DNA of 55,208 nucleotides, from contig CAZFBN010000018.1 of NCBI GenBank assembly GCA_964517145.1, positions 1 through 55,208 of the forward strand, read 5' to 3'. The stretch is from JADJNW01 sp964517145. Lineage in GTDB: Bacteria; Bacteroidota; Bacteroidia; Chitinophagales; Saprospiraceae. This document shows, in pieces, positions 1 to 9,026 of the stretch. Below the pieces are notes generated by a model. That model saw only the letters and a list, made by a program, of their open reading frames with translations. It made no database searches and was not told the origin of the DNA. The position numbers and the translations under genes were made by a program. Every line of letters starts with the position of its first letter. The first letter of the stretch is position 1.

Positions 1-42
1 TCACACGATTCAAAGTAAACCTATTCTAAATTTTAAATCGAA

Positions 43-1578
43 ATGCGCACAACTTATTTTTCATTTTGCTTTATTCTCAACCTTATTTTTATTGCGACCG
101 GCACTTTTGCTCAGACCATCAATTTTGACGAAACCTGGAAGGAGTTTTTGGAAAATAACAAGATTTCCAACATGAGCGAGTTGGTCAAGCCCAACAAGGT
201 GTATGAGCAGGAGGATTACGCCAAGTATTTGTTGATGAATACCAACACAGATTTTTGCCAAAGCGATGTGGACAACGCTGAAAAACTGATGGCAGAAGTG
301 CAAGCAATAGACCCCGAAGTGCATAAGGCGATTCCGGGATTTGTGAAAAAAATGGAAGACCTGGACGCTAAAATCAAAGCTTATCAAAGCATGGACGAGC
401 TTTGGACAAGATTTTTGAAAACGAAAGCTGTCACGCTGGATGAATTGGAAGCCATCACTGCCGCTAAAACGAGCTGTGAGAAAAAAACGCTGGCGAAGTA
501 TTCCTTCATGATGGCTTACGCGCATTACTGCGAGGGAAATGTGCCGAGGGCAAAGGAGGTTTTTGAAAATCGCACGCTCCAACTCACAGAAAAAACCACC
601 CTGCGTGTGCGGGATGTCGAAGGCTTAGCAAAAGAAGTGGCTGATATGAAATCCATGTTTCAGGACATGGCTAAATTGGACGTTGCGTGGAAGAAATTCA
701 TTGATACCGGCGTTTCTCCTGGGTTTAACATTGAGCTGCCCTTTTTTCCCTGCAATCCCATTCCCAACATGAAGGTATTGCTTTTGAATGGTGCGTTGGA
801 TGTGTGCGAAGCTGCCCCGGAAGCGTTGGAGGAAATCCAGCAATTGCAAGTCAAAAGCGGCGTAGCCCCCAATCGGGAGGTGGAGAAAAAAATAACGGAA
901 CTGGAAACTGCCATTCAGGAAAAGAATGGCGATTTGGCGGTGTTGAATGAGGCGTGGGAAGCCTTTCTTCCTGACAATAAAGTGAAACACCTGGGTAAAT
1001 ATGGGTATGAATATTGCAGTAAAGAGGCAGTCATTCGAGCTTACATCATGGATGGATTCGCTTATACGTGCGACTTGGCGGAAGACATGCTGGATAAAAT
1101 TGACTCCCTGCAAAGGGTAGAGCCGGCAAAATTGGACAAAATTACCATGACCAAAATCAATGAATTGTCTGCCTTAATTGAAAAATATGCCGCCAATGGC
1201 GTGAAAATTGAAAAGCTGTGGAGCAAGTTTGTGGCACAAGGCGACAAGCTCAACGAAGACTTTCTGTCAACGGAAATGTATTGTGATAATATCTATCAGG
1301 TCAAGGATTGGACCATGAAAGGCTTTGCTGCCAGCTGCGAAGAGGGACTTCAATACCTGGAGCAAATTGAAGCATTTCAACAAACATTTGAATTCAAATT
1401 CACCAAAGAACTGGAGTGCCGCGTGCAGCGCTTGCGCCTCAAAGTTTGGGAATGCCGCTACCAGGCACTACAGCAGCTTGCCCGCGTAGAAGCGCCCAAT
1501 GCGTATGAAAAAAGGCTGGAAGAATTGATGAAAGAATATGAAATGGGCGCCCGCCCACAAGCTTGTTTAAATAAATAA
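43..1578 (+). CDS. Secreted five-repeat WxxF / C-x17-C protein, function unknown
   Basis: 511 residues. Residues 1-23 form a Sec signal peptide ending in TFA-Q. The mature protein is predicted all-helical and acidic. I see five tandem modules of about 90 residues. Each opens with WxxF (W32, W121, W216, W305, W393). In modules 2-5 a cysteine pair with exactly 17 residues between follows 20-24 residues later (C145/C163, C237/C255, C325/C343, C414/C432). Module 1 keeps only the second cysteine (C72), with Tyr at the first position. The fixed spacing suggests one disulfide per module, which fits an exported location. A long helix links modules. I do not recognise a named family and assign no function. 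It stands alone, with a reverse-strand toxin-antitoxin pair after it. Confidence 0.85.
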   Translation: MRTTYFSFCFILNLIFIATGTFAQTINFDETWKEFLENNKISNMSELVKPNKVYEQEDYAKYLLMNTNTDFCQSDVDNAEKLMAEVQAIDPEVHKAIPGFVKKMEDLDAKIKAYQSMDELWTRFLKTKAVTLDELEAITAAKTSCEKKTLAKYSFMMAYAHYCEGNVPRAKEVFENRTLQLTEKTTLRVRDVEGLAKEVADMKSMFQDMAKLDVAWKKFIDTGVSPGFNIELPFFPCNPIPNMKVLLLNGALDVCEAAPEALEEIQQLQVKSGVAPNREVEKKITELETAIQEKNGDLAVLNEAWEAFLPDNKVKHLGKYGYEYCSKEAVIRAYIMDGFAYTCDLAEDMLDKIDSLQRVEPAKLDKITMTKINELSALIEKYAANGVKIEKLWSKFVAQGDKLNEDFLSTEMYCDNIYQVKDWTMKGFAASCEEGLQYLEQIEAFQQTFEFKFTKELECRVQRLRLKVWECRYQALQQLARVEAPNAYEKRLEELMKEYEMGARPQACLNK

Positions 1579-1718
1579 ACCTGTATTAATCAGCACCCTT
1601 TGGATCATTTGGCTTTTGATAATTGGGATCAATATGCTGCGAAAAAAATTGATTGACGAAAATAAGACAAAAGAATATCATAAGCTATTGTCAAAATAGG
1701 GGCTGAAAGAAGTATATT

Positions 1719-2060
1719 TTAAATAGAAAAAATTTCAAAATAATCAGCATCTTCATTTTCCAGAAATGATTCAATTGCAACCATTTGATGGATTAGTAGC
1801 TCTGCCAAAAGCCGCGTTTTTGAATTGCCGGTGCGCATTTGGATCACTTTGGGTGGCATATTGAAAGTACGAAGCAATTTTAAAAAGTCGTCATCTTGCG
1901 CAATAATCGCGTCGAAGTTATTGCTTCGGGCATACATAAAGATCTCATAATCATTCGCATCTTTAAGCCCTACTTCCCGAACCTGAACGATTTCCTGGTA
2001 ATATCCTGTTAAGTAAGGCACGATGCGATGTGATAGATTCTGGGCAATTAAAATTTTCAT
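1719..2060 (-). CDS. DUF5615 PIN-like toxin (cassette 1)
   Basis: 113 residues, the size of DUF5615 PIN-like proteins. These are the predicted RNase toxins of DUF433/DUF5615 type II toxin-antitoxin modules. Seen here: the N-terminal beta-strand motif MKILIAQNLSHRI, a central AQDDDFLKLL segment with the clustered acidic residues expected near a PIN-like active site, and an acidic C-terminus. The N-terminal acidic residue usual in the family (DEN or DAQ) is replaced by AQN, so catalysis may differ or be weakened; this may be normal in a subfamily. The ATG overlaps the end of the DUF433 gene by 4 nt (ATGA), implying translational coupling with the antitoxin made first. Confidence 0.75.
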   Translation of the reverse strand: MKILIAQNLSHRIVPYLTGYYQEIVQVREVGLKDANDYEIFMYARSNNFDAIIAQDDDFLKLLRTFNMPPKVIQMRTGNSKTRLLAELLIHQMVAIESFLENEDADYFEIFSI

Positions 2061-2284
2061 GCAGCCGCGTATTGAATCCGTTTCATTTGCTCCGCTGAAA
2101 ACTCAAATGCCGTAAACACATCTTCCCGCGTGAGATCCGGAAAATCCTCCAAAATTTCGTCAATGGTCATAGCCGAAGCCAGCCAGCGCAGGATGTCCTC
2201 TACCGTAATGCGTAAGCCCCGAATACAAGGCTTTCCACTGCGCTTACCCGTCTCTACGGTGATAATATCTTTATAAATATACAT
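2057..2284 (-). CDS. DUF433 antitoxin (cassette 1)
   Basis: 75 residues matching the DUF433 winged-helix pattern: an ITVETGKRSGKPCIRGLRITV segment, then DILRWLASAMTIDEILEDFPDLTREDV, the helical DNA-binding part. DUF433 proteins are predicted to bind DNA and to neutralise the cognate DUF5615 protein; this activity is inferred from the family, not shown here. It is the first gene of a two-gene leftward operon and overlaps the toxin by 4 nt. A second cassette of the same type is at 16021-16642, but its two proteins are clearly divergent from these. Confidence 0.8.
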   Translation of the reverse strand: MYIYKDIITVETGKRSGKPCIRGLRITVEDILRWLASAMTIDEILEDFPDLTREDVFTAFEFSAEQMKRIQYAAA

Positions 2285-2637
2285 GAATGGTCGTTATTTC
2301 TTATAAAAATACCAGAAAGCAACGCTTTTTGCAAGCTGCATGCGACAATTTACAAAAGTAAATACCAATCAAATTAAAAAATAACACTACTTTTTCTTGC
2401 ATCCTCTGTTACTTTACTTTATATTTGGATGTAATAAGAGAGACTATCCGTTTACAGGCAGGAATGAGGCTTGTGGGCGGATTTTTGTAAGTATAATAAT
2501 CAAAACAATAAGGTTTACAAAATAAGTAAATATACTCGTCCCCGAACTCGCTAAATAAAATGTAAAATATTTCAGTATAGTAGTTATCACTTATAAACCA
2601 GACAGAAAAAAAACCAAAAAAAACTTCGTTAATCAGC
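2285..2637. other. Intergenic region between toxin-antitoxin cassette and helicase gene
   Basis: 353 bp of very AT-rich DNA between divergent genes. It must carry the promoters of both the leftward antitoxin operon and the rightward helicase gene. I could not place a convincing TAnnTTTG box for either. An A-rich stretch lies just before the helicase ATG at 2638. The reverse-strand open frame at 2409-2726 has poor composition and overlaps the helicase start, so I do not call it. Confidence 0.5.
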
Positions 2638-5600
2638 ATGAACTCAATTGCATTTATTGATACCGAGGTTGAGCCCAAAAGCCAAAAAATTCTTGACATT
2701 GGCAGCATCAAGGGGAATGGAAGCACATTTCACAAAACTTCGATTGCCGAATTTATTCAGTTTTTAAATGGAACGAAATTCATTTGTGGGCACAATATTT
2801 TCAATCACGATATAAAATATATCGGCAAAGCACTTACTGATGCAGGAGTAAATTCTGCAAATATCATTGACACTTTATTCCTTTCGCCGCTCCTTTTTCC
2901 AACCAACCCATATCATTCCTTATTAAAGGATGATAAGCTACAATCTGATGATACAAACAATCCTTTGAATGATTCAATAAAAGCAAAAGATTTATTTAAT
3001 GACGAAATTGCCGCCTTTAAACAAGCTGATGAAAATTTAAAGCAAATTTTCTATTTACTATTGAATGACAAAAAAGAGTTTCAAGCCTTTTTTCGTTTTA
3101 TTGCATATACAAGTGCAGATACAAATCCTGAAAAAATTATTCGCCAAAAGTTTGAATTAGAAATTTGTGAGCATGCAGACCTGACGAAAATAATATTAGA
3201 GCACCCAATTGAATTAGCGTATTGCCTATCGCTGATAAATGCAAATAGCCGATATTCCATTACACCTCCTTGGGTGCTAAAAAACTATCCCGAAATTGAA
3301 AGGATAATGTTTCGCTTGCGAAACAAACCTTGCATTAGTGGTTGCTTATATTGCAACAAGGCATTGGACATACACAGAGGATTGAAACGCTTTTTTGGTT
3401 TTGACGCATTCAGAACTTATGCAGGAGAACCATTGCAAGAAAACGCAGTAAAAGCAGCCATTGACAACAAATCAATTTTAGCCGTATTCCCAACCGGTGG
3501 AGGCAAGTCCATTACTTTTCAAGTTCCTGCATTAATGAGTGGAGAAAGTGCCAAAGGTTTGACAGTTGTAATTTCTCCGTTGCAATCATTGATGAAAGAT
3601 CAAGTTGATAATCTTGAAAGAGTTGGAATCACAGAAGCAGTAACCATAAATGGTTTGCTTGACCCAATTGAAAGAGCAAAATCATTCGAGAGAGTCGAAG
3701 ATGGTTCAGCAGCTATCCTTTATATCTCACCTGAATCATTACGTTCAAGAACAATTGAACGATTGCTTTTAGGCAGAAAGATTGTTCGTTTTGTTATTGA
3801 CGAAGCACACTGCTTTTCTTCATGGGGACAAGATTTCAGAGTGGACTATTTATACATTGGTGATTTCATTAAGTCAATTCAGGAGAAGAAAAATCTTGAA
3901 GACAGTATTCCAGTTTCTTGCTTTACAGCAACAGCGAAACAGAAAGTGATTGAAGATATTTGTGACTACTTTAAAGAAAAACTTTCGCTTGAGTTAGAGC
4001 TATTCACTTCAAAAGCATCGCGGACAAATCTTCACTACAAGGTTTTTGAGAAAGGAGATGAAGAAGAAAAATACCAGAAAGTTAGAGATTTAATAGAGGC
4101 GAAAAATTGCCCGACAATCATTTATGTATCAAGAACTTTAAAAGCATTTAAACTTGCATCTAGATTAAATAAAGATGGGTTTAAAGCATTGCATTATCAT
4201 GGTAAAATGGATGTACAGGAGCGGATAGCCAACCAAAATGCTTTTATATCAGGTGAGGTTCCGATCATGGTTGCGACTTCTGCTTTCGGCATGGGAGTTG
4301 ACAAGAAAGATGTTGGCATGGTGATTCACTATGAGATTTCCGATTCACTTGAAAACTACATCCAGGAAGCAGGGAGAGCAGGACGAGATGAAAATATTGT
4401 TGCCGATTGCTTCGTGTTGTTTAATGAGGAAGACCTCAGCAAGCATTTTATCTTATTGAATCAAACCAAACTATCCATCAAAGAGATACAGCAGATTTGG
4501 AAAGCAATAAAAGATATTACAAAATTCCGCTCAACGGTTTCAAACTCTGCATTAGAGATTGCACGAAAAGCAGGTTGGGATGATAATGTTGTTGAGATTG
4601 AAACAAGAGTAACGACTGCAATTGCAGCTTTGGAGGATGCTGGTTATTTGAAGCGAGGACAAAATATGCCAAGAGTTTTTGCAAATAGTATTCTTTCTAA
4701 GAATGCACAAGAAGCCATTGAAAAAATTAATGTTTCGGAAAGATTTGAGGAGAAGCAAAAAGAAAAGGGAATTAGAATTATCAAGAAACTTTTTTCAAGT
4801 AAAAGCAGAAAACAATCAAACGATGAAGCGGCAGAATCTAGAATAGACTATATTTCTGACCATTTGGGAATTGTAAAAGAAGAAGTCATCAATATTGTAA
4901 ATCTGCTGCGAGAAGAAAAGATTTTGGCGGACGCAAAAGACCTGACTGCATTCATAAAAAAAGGGGAAAAAGTAAACCGTTCCCTCCAGATTGTTGAGAC
5001 ATTCAGCAAACTCGAAGATTTTCTTTTGCCGGTTTTTGAAGAACATGAAAAATCCTTTGATATAAAGAAGTTAAATGAAGCAGCAGAAGAAAAAGGTTGT
5101 AGAGAAGTAAATCCACATAAAATTAAAACCATTCTCAATTTTTGGGCAATCAAGAATTGGATTAAACGAAAAAATTCCGAGTATTCCAAAAATCATGTGG
5201 TTGTGCTTTGTACACAGCCGAAGGATTCTTTAAAAGAAAAGTTAGCAAAACGACATGAGATAGCAAAATTCCTCGTTGAATTCTTTTATGAAAAAAGCAA
5301 TTTAGGAGCTGCAGAAGTTGAAAAAGAAGAAGTGTTGATTGAGTTTTCAGTTCACGAATTAAAAAATGCTTTTGAGAAAAGACCGCAGCTTTTTGAAGTT
5401 AAGGTTTCCATTGAAGAAATAGAGGATGCACTTTTTTATCTTTCACGAATTGAAGCAATAAAAATTGAGGGTGGGTTTCTGGTTGTGTACAATCGGCTGA
5501 CCATTGACAGGGTGGAACAAGACAACCGAATACAATACAAAAAAGAGGATTACCAAAGATTGAATCAGTTTTATGAAAATAAGATTCAGCAAATTCACAT

Positions 5601-7431
5601 CGTGGGTGAATATGCTAAAAAGATGATCGATAACTATAAAGAGGCTCTACAATTTGTGGACGACTATTTTCAATTAAATTACAACTCGTTTCTTAAAAAA
5701 TATTTTCCAGGGAGTAAAGTGGACGACCTTAGACTCAAAATGACGCCTAATAAGTTCAAACAACTTTTTGGGGAACTTTCTCCAACGCAATTGAAAATTA
5801 TAAACGATAATGAAGCAAAACACATTGCTGTCTTGGCTGGACCCGGGAGTGGTAAAACCAGAGTGTTGGTTCATAAACTTGCTTCGCTGCTTTTGATGGA
5901 AGATGTGAAACACGAGCAATTACTCATGGTCACTTTTTCTAGGGCAGCAGCAACAGAATTCAAGAAGCGATTGCTAAAACTCATCGGTAACGCAGCGAAT
6001 TACATAGAAATAAAAACATTTCACTCTTATTGTTTTGATTTATTAGGTAAAGTGGGAAACCTGGAAAATGCCGACTTTATATTGAAAAAGACTATTGAGA
6101 AAATTAAGAACAAAGAAGTCGAACCAAGCAGAATTACAAAAACTGTTTTAGTAATTGACGAAGCACAGGATATAAACGAAGAGTCCTATGCTTTAATCAA
6201 TGCTTTGATGGAACATAATGAAGATATGAGAGTAATTATGGTCGGTGATGACGACCAAACCATCTTTGAATTTAACAATGCAAGTTCAAAATATTTGGAA
6301 CAATTCATGACAGAAAGGAGAGCTGCCAAACACGAACTCATAGAAAATTATAGAAGCAAAATTAATTTAGTTGAATTTACAAATTCATTTGTAAAAAAGA
6401 TTTCCCATCGTCTGAAAGAGACGCCGATTATGGCTAATCAAAAGGATAATGGTAAAATAAAATTAGTAAAATACTATAATGGAAATCTTGTTGTTCCATT
6501 GGTGGAAGATATAATTTCGACAGGTCTTACAGGGACTACTTGTGTGCTGACAAAAACAAATGACGAGGCGTTACAGATTACCGGTTTGTTGTTGAAAAAT
6601 AGAATGCCAGCCAAGTTAATTCAGCCTAATGATGGTTTTAATTTGTATAATCTTTCAGAGATTCGATTTTTCTTAAACGCACTAAAATTGGGAGACGATG
6701 TATTTGTTATTAGTGATGAAATTTGGACGGCTGCAAAAAAAGCTTTACAAAATAATTTTCATGACAGTTCAAAGTGGGAGCTATGCCAAAATATTATTAA
6801 TGATTTTGAAGCGACTAATCCAAAAAAGAAATACAAGTCTGATCTGGAAGTTTTTATTCGTGAATCCAAAATAGAAGATTTTTTTAACGAAAACGGTGAA
6901 ACGATTTTTGTTTCAACCATTCATAAAGCAAAGGGCAAAGAGTTTGATAATGTTTTTGTTTTGCTTGAAAATTTCAATCCTTCAACCGATGAGGCGAAAC
7001 GGCAATTGTATGTTGCCATGACAAGAGCAAAACGCAACTTAACTATTCACTTAAACAGAAGTTATCTCGATGACATTACAGCAGAAAATTTAGAGCGAGT
7101 AGAAGACCAAAAAATACACTTACCTCTGAATCAACTGGCGATGCACTTAACTTTAAAGGATGTTTGGTTGGATTATTTCATTACACGCCAAAATATTGTT
7201 TCACAATTAAAAAGTGGTGATTTGCTTAATATAAACGAAGATGAGTGCAGGAATGCCGATGGGCAACCCTTGTTAAAATTTTCAAGGAAGTTTTCCGATA
7301 CCATTAAAACAATGAAGCAGAAAGGATTTCGTCTGACAAAAGCAAGAGTGAACTTTATTATTTATTGGAAAAAGGAAGATTTATCCCATGAGATAAAAAT
7401 CATTTTACCGGTAGTGTATTTTGAAAAATAA
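2638..7431 (+). CDS. Exonuclease-RecQ-UvrD fusion helicase
   Basis: 1597 residues with three enzyme modules. (1) Residues 1-150 resemble a DEDD 3'-5' exonuclease: D8/E10 (FIDTE), D58 (GHNIFNHD), D112 (NPLND). (2) A CxxxCxxC cluster (C232, C236, C239) with nearby H246 could bind metal, and is followed by a RecQ-type SF2 helicase: motif 0 FGFDAFR, Walker A PTGGGKS (K290), DEAH (388-391), CFTATA, and the RecQ motif VI QEAGRAGRDE. (3) From about residue 1040 a UvrD/PcrA SF1A helicase: GPGSGKT (K1073), IDEAQD (1174-1178), GDDDQTIFEF, ENYRS, and VAMTRAKR near residue 1460. All core motifs look intact, so two motors and a nuclease may act on one DNA end. I recall similar long RecQ proteins in Bacteroidota. 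A role in repair or anti-phage defence is inference only. The gene is AT-rich and stands alone. Confidence 0.9.
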   Translation: MNSIAFIDTEVEPKSQKILDIGSIKGNGSTFHKTSIAEFIQFLNGTKFICGHNIFNHDIKYIGKALTDAGVNSANIIDTLFLSPLLFPTNPYHSLLKDDKLQSDDTNNPLNDSIKAKDLFNDEIAAFKQADENLKQIFYLLLNDKKEFQAFFRFIAYTSADTNPEKIIRQKFELEICEHADLTKIILEHPIELAYCLSLINANSRYSITPPWVLKNYPEIERIMFRLRNKPCISGCLYCNKALDIHRGLKRFFGFDAFRTYAGEPLQENAVKAAIDNKSILAVFPTGGGKSITFQVPALMSGESAKGLTVVISPLQSLMKDQVDNLERVGITEAVTINGLLDPIERAKSFERVEDGSAAILYISPESLRSRTIERLLLGRKIVRFVIDEAHCFSSWGQDFRVDYLYIGDFIKSIQEKKNLEDSIPVSCFTATAKQKVIEDICDYFKEKLSLELELFTSKASRTNLHYKVFEKGDEEEKYQKVRDLIEAKNCPTIIYVSRTLKAFKLASRLNKDGFKALHYHGKMDVQERIANQNAFISGEVPIMVATSAFGMGVDKKDVGMVIHYEISDSLENYIQEAGRAGRDENIVADCFVLFNEEDLSKHFILLNQTKLSIKEIQQIWKAIKDITKFRSTVSNSALEIARKAGWDDNVVEIETRVTTAIAALEDAGYLKRGQNMPRVFANSILSKNAQEAIEKINVSERFEEKQKEKGIRIIKKLFSSKSRKQSNDEAAESRIDYISDHLGIVKEEVINIVNLLREEKILADAKDLTAFIKKGEKVNRSLQIVETFSKLEDFLLPVFEEHEKSFDIKKLNEAAEEKGCREVNPHKIKTILNFWAIKNWIKRKNSEYSKNHVVVLCTQPKDSLKEKLAKRHEIAKFLVEFFYEKSNLGAAEVEKEEVLIEFSVHELKNAFEKRPQLFEVKVSIEEIEDALFYLSRIEAIKIEGGFLVVYNRLTIDRVEQDNRIQYKKEDYQRLNQFYENKIQQIHIVGEYAKKMIDNYKEALQFVDDYFQLNYNSFLKKYFPGSKVDDLRLKMTPNKFKQLFGELSPTQLKIINDNEAKHIAVLAGPGSGKTRVLVHKLASLLLMEDVKHEQLLMVTFSRAAATEFKKRLLKLIGNAANYIEIKTFHSYCFDLLGKVGNLENADFILKKTIEKIKNKEVEPSRITKTVLVIDEAQDINEESYALINALMEHNEDMRVIMVGDDDQTIFEFNNASSKYLEQFMTERRAAKHELIENYRSKINLVEFTNSFVKKISHRLKETPIMANQKDNGKIKLVKYYNGNLVVPLVEDIISTGLTGTTCVLTKTNDEALQITGLLLKNRMPAKLIQPNDGFNLYNLSEIRFFLNALKLGDDVFVISDEIWTAAKKALQNNFHDSSKWELCQNIINDFEATNPKKKYKSDLEVFIRESKIEDFFNENGETIFVSTIHKAKGKEFDNVFVLLENFNPSTDEAKRQLYVAMTRAKRNLTIHLNRSYLDDITAENLERVEDQKIHLPLNQLAMHLTLKDVWLDYFITRQNIVSQLKSGDLLNINEDECRNADGQPLLKFSRKFSDTIKTMKQKGFRLTKARVNFIIYWKKEDLSHEIKIILPVVYFEK

Positions 7432-7702
7432 AATGCAATTGAGTAAATAAGCGAGATTAAATTGTAAAACTTATAATAAACAGTGTTAGTAGAGACGAAG
7501 AATTTATTTGAGACTGTTCAATAAAGTAAAATGTAATAGTCACGATGAACTTAGTTTGATTATTTAAAATGTGGTAACTCTAATGTAACCAAACTGTCAG
7601 ATTTTGTCTTGTCTACTTATTCCCTTTTGAGCGATATTTTCGTATAAAATTTTATTAAAAACACGCTGGAAATCAACTGATTAACATCTGTAAAATATAC
7701 GA

Positions 7703-7774
7703 TTCTATCAACCTAAAGGGAATAACATTTCAGCAATAACCGGTTTATCGGAAGCCGAAATTCAGGCACTATAA
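7703..7774 (+). pseudogene. Possible C-terminal remnant of an Rpn/PD-(D/E)XK nuclease gene
   Basis: A 23-codon stretch ends in NISAITGLSEAEIQAL followed by TAA. This resembles the typical C-terminal tail of Rpn-family (PDDEXK) recombination-promoting nucleases, which end in an ITGLS-x-EEI-x-x-L helix. Upstream the frame is closed by a stop and there is no start codon, so only a tail would remain. The match is short and rests on memory, so confidence is low. Confidence 0.25.
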
Positions 7775-7873
7775 GATGCCTACTCTACACTCCAAAAGCT
7801 TCGCTTCCCAACTATAATGGCATACCACTAAAATCTGAATAAAAGAGCGATCAAACTCAAATCCAATGCTACC

Positions 7874-8190
7874 TGAAACATAGTTTGGGGGGGTGCAAAC
7901 CTTAATTGGGGGTATCTCAAAGATGAATTCAATTATGTTTCGGGAGGGGGTGAATTGTATTTCGATACCCCCCTAATTATGTCTGAAATAGAATTTGGGG
8001 GGGTACAAACCTAAATTAGGGGTATCTCAAAAGTGAACTGAATTATACTTCGAGAGGGGGGCAGTTATATCTGAAACATAACTGAGGGAGGTGCAAAACT
8101 AAACCTGTTTATATTTGGAAGTAAATTAGGTTATGTTTGAGGAGGGGGTCAATTATGTTTTACTACTCCCCCCATTATACTTGAAACATC
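7874..8190 (+). repeat. G-tract tandem repeat array (units of about 110, 88 and 110 bp)
   Basis: Diverged units start with TGAAA-CATA at 7874, 7984, 8072 and a final partial start at 8182. Each unit holds a G7 or GGGAGG run, a second G4-G5 run with TATCTCAAA (units 1 and 2), an ATTATGTTTC-like stretch, and a GGAGGGGG-type run. Units 1 and 3 also contain C6 runs (7968-7973, 8168-8173) that can pair with the G runs. The middle unit lacks this 22-bp piece. Long G runs are at 7887-7893, 7908-7912, 7946-7950, 7997-8003, 8019-8022, 8056-8061 and 8143-8148. No open frame spans it. Confidence 0.85.
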
Positions 8191-8272
8191 ATTAGCATTG
8201 AGATTGAAGTGATTTGAATTGTATCTTACAAGCTGCTTTTAAAAAACTTTCGGCAATTGAGTACATTCTCGT

Positions 8273-8280
8273 TACCTTTG
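8273..8280 (+). promoter_or_regulatory. Promoter -7 box for engB, close to its start codon
   Basis: TACCTTTG matches the Bacteroidota -7 consensus TAnnTTTG. A TTTC at 8248-8251 could be the -33 element (spacing 21). Transcription would begin at about 8286, the ATG itself, so the mRNA would be leaderless or nearly so. Confidence 0.4.
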
Positions 8281-8285
8281 TGGGT

Positions 8286-8882
8286 ATGGAGGTGAAAAGT
8301 GCCGAATATAAAGGAAGTTTTCCCAGCGAGACGCTGGCTCCGCGCGACGGGCTGCCCGAATATGCCTTTATTGGGCGCTCCAATGTGGGTAAATCTTCGC
8401 TTATCAATATGCTGTGCCAGCGCAAAGACCTCGCGCATACTTCGGGCAAACCAGGCAAAACGCAGGCGCTGAATTATTACCTGATTAATGCAGCGTGGTA
8501 TTTGGTGGACTTGCCGGGCTATGGTTACGCAAAAATTTCAAAGACAAAACGTAGGCAATGGGAAAGAATGATTCAAGGGTACTTGTCTAATCGGGCAACC
8601 ATGCAATGTGCCTTTGTGCTCATTGATGCCAATGTGCTGCCTCAGGCGAATGATATTGAATTTATTAATCAACTGGGCGAAATGCAGATTCCGTTTGTTA
8701 TTTGTTATACTAAAACGGACCGCCTAAAAGAGGAGGAACGCCAGCATAATATAGAGGCTTTTCAGCAAGCATTGTTGGAATACTGGAATGAGCTGCCGCA
8801 ACAGTTTGTTACTTCTTCTAATCGGGGCTGGGGGAGAGAAGAGATACTGGCGTTTATAGATGGGGTGAATAGGCAGTTGTAG
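8286..8882 (+). CDS. engB: Ribosome biogenesis GTP-binding protein EngB (YsxC/YihA)
   Basis: 198 residues from ATG 8286, the usual length of EngB; an upstream ATG at 8214 would add 24 residues without family similarity. It is a TRAFAC GTPase needed for large ribosomal subunit assembly. Visible motifs: P-loop GRSNVGKSS, switch region with T and KPGKT, G3 DLPGYGYAK, G4 TKTD, and a G5-like SSN. The N-terminal MEVKSAEYKGSF is typical of EngB. It is flanked upstream by the G-tract array and downstream by a short TAGTC repeat. A promoter box at 8273 lies almost on the start codon. Confidence 0.93.
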   Translation: MEVKSAEYKGSFPSETLAPRDGLPEYAFIGRSNVGKSSLINMLCQRKDLAHTSGKPGKTQALNYYLINAAWYLVDLPGYGYAKISKTKRRQWERMIQGYLSNRATMQCAFVLIDANVLPQANDIEFINQLGEMQIPFVICYTKTDRLKEEERQHNIEAFQQALLEYWNELPQQFVTSSNRGWGREEILAFIDGVNRQL

Positions 8883-8887
8883 AAAAT

Positions 8888-8931
8888 CGATAGTCAGTAG
8901 TCAGTAGTCATTAGTCGATAGTCGATAGTTG
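8888..8931 (+). repeat. Short tandem repeat of TAGTC-type units
   Basis: Degenerate 7-8 nt units (GATAGTCAGTAGTCAG, then GTCATTAGTCGATAG) follow immediately after the engB stop. The style matches the other intergenic short-repeat families in this window. Confidence 0.7.
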
Positions 8932-9026
8932 TTAGGCAGAAGTTAATAGTTGAATTTTGAGAATACCTCTGGAGTGGTGTGATGGTATAGAAAGAATGTC
9001 CAATACAAATCGTACAAACTAAAAAC

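Larger units (their letters stand above)
7432..8213. other. Gene-free region after the helicase gene
   Basis: About 780 bp (850 to the engB start) without a gene. The first 270 bp show nothing clear. The middle has the possible nuclease tail at 7703-7774. The last third is a G-tract repeat array, listed separately. No transposase fragment or tRNA was recognised. Confidence 0.7.

Noticed and set aside
1606..1690. Small hydrophobic open frame after the five-repeat gene
   Set aside because: No proper start codon for the hydrophobic part, too short, and no neighbour that needs it.
7874..8190. CRISPR array
   Set aside because: Units are diverged and have no constant repeat/unique spacer layout; no cas genes nearby.
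8214..8285. Longer start for EngB at 8214
   Set aside because: Adds 24 residues without family similarity and precedes the promoter box at 8273.
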